NCBI RefSeq assembly: GCF_900116285.1
Contig: NZ_FPAJ01000003.1
Span: 475,978-539,977 of the forward strand
Origin: Sulfitobacter marinus
Lineage (GTDB): Bacteria > Pseudomonadota > Alphaproteobacteria > Rhodobacterales > Rhodobacteraceae
Length of the DNA: 64,000 nucleotides
Reading direction: 5' to 3'
Position 1 is the stretch's first letter, and each line of letters opens with the position of its first letter. Of this stretch, positions 20,686 to 27,908 are shown piece by piece. The position numbers and the translations under genes were made by a program. The notes beneath the pieces were generated by a model. That model was given only the letters and a program-made list of their open reading frames with translations, was not told where the DNA came from and did not search any database.

Positions 20686-22005
20686 ATGCCGTTTGAAGCC
20701 ATCGACCCGCCACGCCACGGCACCCTGACACGACCACGTAAAATCGCTGTTATCGGTGCCGGGATTTCCGGGATGGGGGCGGCGCATATGTTGGCAGATG
20801 ATCATCACGTCACGATCTTTGAGACCGAAGCACGGCTGGGCGGTCATGCGCGCACAAAGATGGCTGGTAAAAATGGCGATCAGCCTGTCGATACCGGCTT
20901 TATCGTCTTTAACTATGCCAATTATCCGCATCTGGCCGCGCTGTTTGACGAACTGGATGTGCCTGTTGTGAAATCCAACATGAGCTTTGGCGCGTCGATT
21001 GATGGCGGGCGGCTTGAATATGCGCTGACGACAATGGACGCGATCTTTGCGCAGCGCCGTAATCTGGCTAATCCTAAATTCCTGCGCATGCTCAGCGATA
21101 TTTTGCGGTTCAACAACAGCGCCACCAAGATTGCCCAAGACCGGTCTTTGACCATCGATGGGTTTTTGAATGCACTGCGCGCAGGTCCTTATTTCCGCAA
21201 ATACTACCTTGCGCCCTTGTCCGGTGCGATCTGGTCAACGCCGGTTGAAAAGATCATGGATTTCCCGGCCTATTCGATGATCGACTTCTTTGAAAATCAT
21301 GCATTGCTTAGCCACACAGGCCAGCACCAATGGTACACCGTAAAGGGCGGATCGCATGAATATGTTAGCCGTTTGGGCGCGTCCCTCACCGCTAAGGGTG
21401 TCGATATCCGCCTAAGCGCCGCTGTGCAGTCCGTGCGCCGCACTCCCACCGGGGTCGAGGTGAAATCGAACGGTGGCGATTGGGAAGCCTTTGACGAGGT
21501 GGTATTCGCAACCCATTCCGATGACACATTGGCCATGCTGTCCGACCCAAGCACGCAAGAAAACGCGGCACTGGGTGCGATCAAATATCAACCCAATGAT
21601 ATCGTGCTGCATGCAGATACCAGCATCATGCCAAAGCGCCGCAAAACTTGGGCGTCATGGGTCTATTGCGAGGATAAGGGCCAACAATCGGACCGAATTG
21701 ACCTGACCTATTGGATGAATTCCCTGCAACCGATCCCCATGGATGATTTACATTTTGTGACCTTGAATACCAAACGCCTGATCCGCGAAGAGTTGATCTA
21801 TGATCAGGTTACCCTGCGCCACCCGGTTTATGATATTGCAGCCCTAAACGCCCAAGAGCAGGTGCGCGGCTTCAACGGGACGAACAACACATGGTTCTGC
21901 GGGGCATGGATGAAAAACGGTTTTCACGAGGATGGACTCTCGAGCGCGGTCGATGTCGTGCGCGCGATCCGCGGCGAGGTTCAGGTGCCGCTGGCGGCAG
22001 AGTGA
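20686..22005 (+). CDS. FAD-dependent oxidoreductase of the amine-oxidase fold
   Basis: Predicted protein of 439 residues with an N-terminal dinucleotide-binding motif IAVIGAGISGMGAAHML, the FAD-contacting ETEARLGGHARTK, and a C-terminal FAD segment TWFCGAWMKNGFHEDGL. It belongs to the NAD/FAD-binding proteins that accompany DUF1365 and cyclopropane-fatty-acid-synthase-like genes in light or singlet-oxygen regulons; the reaction is unproven but is thought to involve lipids. It starts a five-gene unit with overlapping starts and stops. The 124 bases upstream are A+T rich and I found no TGATCC/TAAGA-type sigma-E promoter in them. Confidence 0.87.
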   Translation: MPFEAIDPPRHGTLTRPRKIAVIGAGISGMGAAHMLADDHHVTIFETEARLGGHARTKMAGKNGDQPVDTGFIVFNYANYPHLAALFDELDVPVVKSNMSFGASIDGGRLEYALTTMDAIFAQRRNLANPKFLRMLSDILRFNNSATKIAQDRSLTIDGFLNALRAGPYFRKYYLAPLSGAIWSTPVEKIMDFPAYSMIDFFENHALLSHTGQHQWYTVKGGSHEYVSRLGASLTAKGVDIRLSAAVQSVRRTPTGVEVKSNGGDWEAFDEVVFATHSDDTLAMLSDPSTQENAALGAIKYQPNDIVLHADTSIMPKRRKTWASWVYCEDKGQQSDRIDLTYWMNSLQPIPMDDLHFVTLNTKRLIREELIYDQVTLRHPVYDIAALNAQEQVRGFNGTNNTWFCGAWMKNGFHEDGLSSAVDVVRAIRGEVQVPLAAE

Positions 22006-22760
22006 CGGCTGGCGTCGATCATATAGCGGGGTTCACCTATCACGGGCGCAAAGGCCGCGTTGAAAACGCGTTCCGCTATTCGGTTGACTATGTCTTGGTC
22101 GATGCCGAAGCGAGGTTGGAAACGCCGCTGTTGTTCTCTCGAAATGGTCGTGGGGTAACCTCGCTGCAAGATATCGACCATGGCGGGGATAAGGGCGCAG
22201 GGCGCGGTGCTGCATGGGTGCGCGATGTCCTGGCGCAACATCAGATTACGGGTGTCGCCAAGATCGAACTATTGGCCCAACCACGAGTTTTGGGGCACGT
22301 ATTTAACCCCGTCAGCTTTTGGCTTTGCCGCAGGCAAGACGGCGCGCTGATCACTGTTATTGCCGAGGTGTCGAATACATTTGGCGACCGGCACAGCTAT
22401 CTTTGCCATCACGACGACCTGTCTGAAATTAAACCCGATGATCATCTGCACGCGACCAAGGTTTTTCACGTGTCGCCGTTTCAACCGGTCGAGGGGAGTT
22501 ATGTCTTTCGCTTTGACATCCGCGAGGATCGCGTGGGCATCTGGATTGACTACACGCAGTCCGAGGGTGGGCTGATCGCGACCCTGACAGGCAAGCGCAA
22601 GCCGCTGACCAATGCGGGCATCATGTGGGCCATGTTGCGCAGACCCTTTGGCGCGCGGCGTGTGTTGGCGTTGATCCACTGGCAAGCGGTCAAACTGTGG
22701 TGGAAGGGCGGCGGATACAGACCGCGCCCCGAACCGCCCCGACAGGACGTATCACGTTGA
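22002..22760 (+). CDS. DUF1365 family protein
   Basis: Predicted protein of 252 residues from a GTG at 22002 that overlaps the preceding stop (GTGA). DUF1365 features are FTYHGRKGRVENAFRYSVDY near the start, LLAQPRVLGHVFNPVSFWLC in the middle (conserved FNPVSF), and FHVSPFQPVEGSYVFRF. The biochemical role is unknown; it is nearly always next to the FAD oxidoreductase found here. The frame is open further upstream inside the FAD gene, but the GTG fits both the family N-terminus and coupling. Confidence 0.88.
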   Translation: MTAGVDHIAGFTYHGRKGRVENAFRYSVDYVLVDAEARLETPLLFSRNGRGVTSLQDIDHGGDKGAGRGAAWVRDVLAQHQITGVAKIELLAQPRVLGHVFNPVSFWLCRRQDGALITVIAEVSNTFGDRHSYLCHHDDLSEIKPDDHLHATKVFHVSPFQPVEGSYVFRFDIREDRVGIWIDYTQSEGGLIATLTGKRKPLTNAGIMWAMLRRPFGARRVLALIHWQAVKLWWKGGGYRPRPEPPRQDVSR

Positions 22761-23998
22761 CGCAGGCCGCCCCGCATAACTTGGCCGGCTATGCGCTGTT
22801 CGCGGCGCTTCTGGCGTCAGCGGGGCTGCCGATCTACATTCATGCGCCGAAGTTCTTTGTAGACGAATACGGCGTGTCTCTCGCGGCATTAGGCTCTGTT
22901 TTATTTGGCCTTCGTCTGCTGGACGTGGTCCAAGACCCCTTGCTGGGGCGGCTCTCTGAACGGCTTAGGGACCATCGGCGGTTTTCAGTCGCCATTGCCT
23001 GCGGGGTGATGGCCATGTCGATGTACGCGTTGTTCGCGCTGTCCCCTCCGGTGCCGCCATTGCTGTGGTTCGCGATCACCCTGACAGGCGTATTTTCATC
23101 GTTTAGCTTCCTGACGATCTGTTTCTACGCTCAAGGTGTGGCTAAGGCCGCAACTTTGCCCGGTGCGGGCCATCTATCTTTGGCCCGCTGGCGGGAAACC
23201 GGTGGATTGCTGGGGGTCTGCGCGGCTTCGGTTGCGCCGGTGGGTTTGGGTGCCGTTATGGGCGCGCCATTTGCCGGCTTTGCCATCGGGTTTGGCGTGT
23301 TGGCACTGGCGTCAGTCATGATGATGCGCAACGAATGGCAACAGGTTGATGCGCCTGCGGCACCTGGTTTTTCTGTCGTCTTGCGCGATCCTACTGCCCG
23401 AATGCTATTGCTGATCGCGCTTTTGAACGCCGCACCCGTGGCGGTATCCTCGACTTTATTCCTGTTCTACGTGGAAAGCGCTTTGCAGGCACCGGGCTGG
23501 GAAGGGCCGCTTTTGCTGCTGTTCTTTTTGGCGGCTGCCGCTGCTGCCCCGCTGTGGGGGTATCTGGCAGAACGGCTTGGCGCCAAGCCTGTCCTTCTGG
23601 CCGCAATGGTCCTTGCGATCTTGGCATTCGGGGGCGCATTGTTCCTCAGCGCGGGCGATGTTGCGCTGTTTGCATTGGTGTGCATCGGCTCTGGCGCGGC
23701 GCTTGGGGCCGATCTGACGCTCCTGCCGGCGATGTTTGCCGCACGCATGGCAGCAATTTCACCCTCTGCGGCCGAAGGTTTCGGACTTTGGTCCCTTGTG
23801 TCGAAATTCACACTTGCCTTTGCCGCTGTGACGCTACTTCCAATACTGCAGATGTCCGGATTTAGCAGCGATGCCACAGTTCATTCACAATCGGCAATTA
23901 GGACATTGATGTGGCTTTATGCCGGGCTTCCCTGCATCCTCAAGCTGCTTGCAATTGGGCTGTTGGCCGGAACCGAACTTGAAAAGGGCAAGAGGTAA
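22757..23998 (+). CDS. MFS transporter, GPH-like
   Basis: Predicted protein of 413 residues with 11-12 hydrophobic segments. The MFS-type loop DVVQDPLLGRLSERLRDHRR resembles the sodium:galactoside (GPH) subgroup. The start is taken as TTG at 22757, overlapping the DUF1365 stop as TTGA; no ATG near the predicted first helix fits. Substrate is unknown; in equivalent operons a transporter of this type accompanies FAD-oxidoreductase and DUF1365 genes. The stop shares one base with the next start (TAATG). Confidence 0.85.
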   Translation: MTQAAPHNLAGYALFAALLASAGLPIYIHAPKFFVDEYGVSLAALGSVLFGLRLLDVVQDPLLGRLSERLRDHRRFSVAIACGVMAMSMYALFALSPPVPPLLWFAITLTGVFSSFSFLTICFYAQGVAKAATLPGAGHLSLARWRETGGLLGVCAASVAPVGLGAVMGAPFAGFAIGFGVLALASVMMMRNEWQQVDAPAAPGFSVVLRDPTARMLLLIALLNAAPVAVSSTLFLFYVESALQAPGWEGPLLLLFFLAAAAAAPLWGYLAERLGAKPVLLAAMVLAILAFGGALFLSAGDVALFALVCIGSGAALGADLTLLPAMFAARMAAISPSAAEGFGLWSLVSKFTLAFAAVTLLPILQMSGFSSDATVHSQSAIRTLMWLYAGLPCILKLLAIGLLAGTELEKGKR

Positions 23999-24558
23999 TG
24001 GATTTAGTGTTCTTCTTGATCGGGGCCGGATGCGTTATATGCGTCATGCTGGCCCGCCACTTCATTGCCGGCTTCCCGGCACAGGGGCCGGAGGATTACG
24101 CCGACGATCTTAAAGTGCTGGACATGCGCAAAGATCTGGACGGAGAGATGGTTTGCGAAGGTGTTATCTTTGGGCCGATGGGACGGGTCACCAGCACATT
24201 CGTTGCAGATTTCAATGTGCACTGGGACGGCGATGTCGCGACGATCAACGAACATTTTATCTACGATGATAAATCCACTCAAGACCGGGTTTGGACCATC
24301 CAAATGGGTGAGGGCGGCAAGTTTACCGCAACCGCACCCGATGTGCCCGGTGTCGGAAAGGGCTGTAACTCGGGCGCGACGATACAAATCCGATACCCGA
24401 TTACACTGCCCGAGGACGTCGGCGGCCACACCCTGCAAACGGTGGATTGGATGTACCTGACGCCCGAAGGCACGCTGATCAACCGCAGCCAGTTCCGCAA
24501 GTTCGGCATCAAGGTCGCAGAGCTGGTCGCGACCATCCGTAAAAGAGACCCCCAATGA
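23998..24558 (+). CDS. DUF3833 family protein
   Basis: Predicted protein of 186 residues. A short N-terminal hydrophobic segment (MDLVFFLIGAGCVICVMLA) could act as a membrane anchor. The rest is a beta-rich calycin-like domain with GVIFGPMGRVTSTFVADFNV, NEHFIYDDKSTQDRVW and TVDWMYLTPEGTLINRS, matching DUF3833. Function is unknown. It overlaps the MFS gene by one base and the SDR gene by ATGA. Confidence 0.85.
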   Translation: MDLVFFLIGAGCVICVMLARHFIAGFPAQGPEDYADDLKVLDMRKDLDGEMVCEGVIFGPMGRVTSTFVADFNVHWDGDVATINEHFIYDDKSTQDRVWTIQMGEGGKFTATAPDVPGVGKGCNSGATIQIRYPITLPEDVGGHTLQTVDWMYLTPEGTLINRSQFRKFGIKVAELVATIRKRDPQ

Positions 24559-25286
24559 AATCCTGGCAGGGCAAACGGTATTGGCTGGTCGGCGCAAGCG
24601 CGGGCCTCGGCGAGGCCTTGGCCCACAAGCTTAGCCACGCCGGGGCTGAGGTGATTGTATCGGCGCGCTCAGAAGACAAGCTTTCCGAGCTGGTCAAAGC
24701 GCTGCCGGGCAAAGCCCGATTTGAGACGATGGATGTGCAAGACATCGACAGCGTGCGCGCAGCCGTCCGAAACGTGGGCAACCTTGACGGCATCATCTAT
24801 CTGGCCGGTGCCTATTGGCCGTTTGGTGCGCAGGAATGGGAAGCAGACCACGCGACGACAATGATCGACGTCAACTTAACCGGTCTCGTGCGCGTGATGG
24901 GCGAAGTCGTGCCCGGCATGGTCGAGAAAGATGCCGGTCACATTGTCATTACATCAAGCCTGACCGCATTTCGAGGATTGCCAAAATCAATCGGATATAC
25001 GGCGTCCAAAGCTGGAACAATGTCGCTGGCCGAATGCATGTATGCAGATCTGCGCAAGACCGGCGTTCAGGTTCAGGTGATCAACCCGGGTTTTATCAAA
25101 ACTCAACTGACGGATAAAAACGACTTCAAGATGCCGTTCCTGATGACACCGGAAGAGGCCGCACAACAGACTTTTGATCATATGGACAGCGACAAGTTCA
25201 AGAAAAGCTTCCCCTTTGTCTTTTCGCTACTGTTCCGCTTTTCAAGGTTGCTGCCCGATGCCATCTATTTCCGCCTGTTCGGCTAG
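24555..25286 (+). CDS. Short-chain dehydrogenase/reductase
   Basis: Predicted protein of 243 residues. The Rossmann motif is YWLVGASAGLGEALAH, with DVNLTGLVRV, the catalytic serine in ITSSLTAFRG and the YxxxK pair in GYTASKAGTMSLAE. The C-terminal LLFRFSRLLPDAIYFRLF is hydrophobic and may bind the membrane. It closes the five-gene unit. The substrate is not evident from sequence; a lipid or hydrophobic ketone is inferred from neighbours. Confidence 0.9.
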   Translation: MKSWQGKRYWLVGASAGLGEALAHKLSHAGAEVIVSARSEDKLSELVKALPGKARFETMDVQDIDSVRAAVRNVGNLDGIIYLAGAYWPFGAQEWEADHATTMIDVNLTGLVRVMGEVVPGMVEKDAGHIVITSSLTAFRGLPKSIGYTASKAGTMSLAECMYADLRKTGVQVQVINPGFIKTQLTDKNDFKMPFLMTPEEAAQQTFDHMDSDKFKKSFPFVFSLLFRFSRLLPDAIYFRLFG

Positions 25287-25345
25287 GCAGCCCTGATCCC
25301 AAGGTGTCGTCTTGCGTCGACATTACATGTTTAGCGGGTACCCTG

Positions 25346-25367
25346 CTTCTCTGGCTCTTAAATATCC
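25346..25367 (-). repeat. Dispersed intergenic repeat, copy 3, overlapping a stop codon
   Basis: Plus-strand reading is CTTCTCTGGCTCTTAAATAT then CC; the G+C-rich tail of other copies is missing. On the minus strand it supplies the last two codons (Asp-Ile) and the TAA stop of the saccharopine dehydrogenase-like gene. Confidence 0.75.
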
Positions 25368-26410
25368 AAAAGATGTTCATCGAAAAGCCGCTTCGCCCGC
25401 TGCCAAACCGCTGTGTTCTCCGCAAGCCCCTGCAACGTGGGAAGCAGTTGCGCGGCGTAGTCTTCCGAGCTTTCCAAGGGCAGCATGGACGGCAGATTAT
25501 CAATCGCGGTGACATCCAATGGCGGGTGTTCATGAACCCGCAGGGCAGGCGTTTCCCAGCTGGTTGCTTCGCTATAGATTGGCACGGGATTGAATGTGCT
25601 GTCGGGATCACAAGCGATATCCCCGACCACGTGCAGCTGGCGTTCTGCGGTGAGCGCTGATTTGGGAACAAAGACCGGCGTGTTCGGACCGGCGAGGATA
25701 CAGTTAAAGAACAGCGTATGGTTCAGGATTTCCGGAAAGGGCCCGCCGCTGGCGGTTTCCGCCATATCCCAACTGGTCACAGGAATATCCAACCGCTTGC
25801 ATAGATCCGAGGCACCCGTGCCGACCCGGCCAAGCGCGCCGATCACCAATGCGTCCAGATGGTTCCTATCTAACGGGGCAAGCGCGCCGCGCAGATCTTG
25901 CGTCAGCTCGTCGGCATTGGCGGATGGCGTGATGGGGGTGGCGACTTCGCCACGTATCTGAGCAGCCCAGCATTTGACGGCAACAGCAGCCCCTGCAAAC
26001 CCCGCCCAATAGCCAAAGGCGGCGACGCGGCGGCCTGTGTCATCTGTCAGGTATTCAAGATCATACAGCGTCCCACCGCCGGCTTTGAACCGCTCAAGCA
26101 GGACACGGCCCGCAGATTGTCCCTTGTAGGCATGGCCGAACATGATGTGCTGATGCGTCAGGGGATGGCCGTCGGCGGGGAGCTCTTTGAGCCCAAAGAT
26201 AATCGCGTCGGATGGCGCGTCAGGCCAGCTGAACTGCGGTGAAATTGTGCACCCGATCTGCGCATAGGCGTCGGTGGGGATCACGCGGGTATCTGATGCC
26301 TCAACCGTGACCTCAAAGCCGCGTTCTAGCAGGCTTGCCGCACCTTCGGGGGTGATGCCAACACGGGTTTCATTGTCGCGCTGTTCGGCGCGGACCCAAA
26401 GATGTGTCAT
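25358..26410 (-). CDS. Saccharopine dehydrogenase-like / AlaDH-PNT N-terminal fold protein
   Basis: Predicted protein of 350 residues. The N-terminal half is the alanine dehydrogenase/transhydrogenase-type domain (LWVRAEQRDNETRVGITPEGAA), and the second half has a nucleotide-binding segment (LDALVIGALGRVGTGASDLC) and the NILAGP-like loop FFNCILAGPNTP. This is the organisation of NAD-dependent saccharopine dehydrogenases forming L-lysine (LYS1 type). Its role in a bacterium using the DAP pathway is uncertain; lysine degradation is possible. ATG at 26410 overlaps the GST stop. The extreme C-terminus lies in a dispersed repeat. Confidence 0.88.
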   Translation of the reverse strand: MTHLWVRAEQRDNETRVGITPEGAASLLERGFEVTVEASDTRVIPTDAYAQIGCTISPQFSWPDAPSDAIIFGLKELPADGHPLTHQHIMFGHAYKGQSAGRVLLERFKAGGGTLYDLEYLTDDTGRRVAAFGYWAGFAGAAVAVKCWAAQIRGEVATPITPSANADELTQDLRGALAPLDRNHLDALVIGALGRVGTGASDLCKRLDIPVTSWDMAETASGGPFPEILNHTLFFNCILAGPNTPVFVPKSALTAERQLHVVGDIACDPDSTFNPVPIYSEATSWETPALRVHEHPPLDVTAIDNLPSMLPLESSEDYAAQLLPTLQGLAENTAVWQRAKRLFDEHLLDI

Positions 26411-27027
26411 AGCATTGCCTTTTCTCGGATGATTTTGACGCTTTGCCGCCCTTCCATCTTGGTCATGAAGTTTTGAATTTTCGGGTAGTCTGCGATGCGA
26501 ACACCGTCACCTTCCAGCCAGGTGCACACGACAAACAGATAGGGGTCGGCGATACTAAAGTTTTGCCCCAATACGCTGTCACCACGCAGCAGATGTGTTT
26601 CCACATAGGATGCGCAGGCGGCCATGGTCTGAGGAACCATAGCAGTCATGTCGTCAAAGCTGGATTTCTGGCTGGCCCATCTGGACCCGCGCATTTTATG
26701 GGCATGGGCCACATGCATCGTCGAGGCCAGATAATACATCGCGCTGCGCATATGCGCGGCAAGGGTGGAGTCCGTTGGGATCAACCCTGCTGACGGGGCC
26801 ACATCTGCGATATATTCCAGCAAGGCCCCGGTTTCAGTCAGAACAGTGCCATCCGAAAGCACCAATGCGGGGACGCGCCCCTTGGCATTGATCGCCAGAT
26901 AATCGGGCAGGGTTTGCTCGGCCGATTTGAAATCGACCTTTACCGCCTCATACGGCAGCCCGGCCTCTTCCAACGTGAGGGCGACGGCGATCGAAATCGT
27001 GCCCGGCGCATAATAGAGTGTTAGCAT
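26407..27027 (-). CDS. Glutathione S-transferase family protein
   Basis: Predicted protein of 206 residues. N-terminal thioredoxin-like fold MLTLYYAPGTISIAVALTLE and the glutathione-binding VPALVLSDGTVLTETGALLEYIA; the C-terminal helical domain follows. The S in PGTIS is the candidate catalytic residue for a beta/zeta-like class. It lies in a three-gene unit between a histidine phosphatase (11-base gap) and the saccharopine dehydrogenase-like gene (ATGA overlap). The substrate is unknown. Confidence 0.92.
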   Translation of the reverse strand: MLTLYYAPGTISIAVALTLEEAGLPYEAVKVDFKSAEQTLPDYLAINAKGRVPALVLSDGTVLTETGALLEYIADVAPSAGLIPTDSTLAAHMRSAMYYLASTMHVAHAHKMRGSRWASQKSSFDDMTAMVPQTMAACASYVETHLLRGDSVLGQNFSIADPYLFVVCTWLEGDGVRIADYPKIQNFMTKMEGRQSVKIIREKAML

Positions 27028-27038
27028 CGTGCGACCTT

Positions 27039-27692
27039 TTAAATATGGGTTTGCGCGGTGCGCCGATCCGGTGTGTCGAGATGCGGCACCGCGTTGAACA
27101 GCACCGGCGACCAGTGTCCACCAATCGGGAAAAGCCGGTGCATTGAGGTGTTCATGATGGCCAGTGCCATGCGCGCCATAGCGGGTACGCCAAGTCCCAT
27201 CGCCTGAGCCATCGCCATAGAGATCAGCCCCCCGGAGGTGACCACAAGCGCGGGCCCGTCGCCTTCGGCGATTTCCTCAAGGACGGATTGAATGCGGTTT
27301 TCAAAGCTTGCGTAGCTTTCGGGAGGATTCTCGAAGGCATCATTTTTCCATGTTTCGAAAACCAGCGGTAGGTGGATGCTGAACCCGTGTTGATCTTCAG
27401 GGATCGGCACGCCGTGTTGTTGCTCCAACAGCGTTGCAAGGGTGAAATACTCAAGCTCGTTCAGGCGTGCGTCGCGCACCGGTTCCAGCGCTGTGTTCAT
27501 TCCCTCGGCCGTCTCAATGTGGCGGCGCAAGGTTCCGGTATAAAGCCGGGTATGATGGGTTTGAGAATGGCGCAGATGGTCTCCCAGCCATGCGGCTTGC
27601 TGATGACCCAGCGGGCTAAGCTTGTCATAGTCGGCTTCGTCTGTGGCCCCTGAATTGGCTTGGCCGTGGCGGATAAGGGTGATGTGGGACAT
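27039..27692 (-). CDS. Histidine phosphatase (phosphoglycerate-mutase-like) family protein
   Basis: Predicted protein of 217 residues with the phospho-acceptor motif LIRHGQANSG at residues 6-15. The arginine in YTGTLRRHIETAE and the glutamate in LNELEYF fit the fold. The usual second histidine (HGG) is replaced: the protein reads VVTSGGLISMAM. That substitution occurs in some family members and may alter activity. AAAAGG upstream supports ATG 27692 over an in-frame start at 27737. First gene of a three-gene minus-strand unit. Confidence 0.88.
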   Translation of the reverse strand: MSHITLIRHGQANSGATDEADYDKLSPLGHQQAAWLGDHLRHSQTHHTRLYTGTLRRHIETAEGMNTALEPVRDARLNELEYFTLATLLEQQHGVPIPEDQHGFSIHLPLVFETWKNDAFENPPESYASFENRIQSVLEEIAEGDGPALVVTSGGLISMAMAQAMGLGVPAMARMALAIMNTSMHRLFPIGGHWSPVLFNAVPHLDTPDRRTAQTHI

Positions 27693-27754
27693 TTGTGCGC
27701 CTTTTGCTGTTACCGCTTTGATAGGCAAGGCTGACACCGGTTGAAAGGGCCGGA

Positions 27755-27787
27755 GCCTTCGGCGAGGATATTTTTTAGCCAGAGAAA
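27755..27787 (+). repeat. Dispersed intergenic repeat, copy 4
   Basis: GCCTTCGGCGAGGATATTT followed by TTTAGCCAGAGAAA. It lies between the divergent phosphatase and formate dehydrogenase genes, upstream of both, so it is not tied to 3' ends. Confidence 0.78.
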
Positions 27788-27908
27788 CAGGTGGACGCGT
27801 ATCGGAAACGCCCGTGGCGCAAAATCGGGGCGGGGCGTCGGGATTGTGACTGCCGTCGTTTTTCGATGCGGTCTATGATATGCAGGCGCGTAGGAGGAGG
27901 AACTCTAA

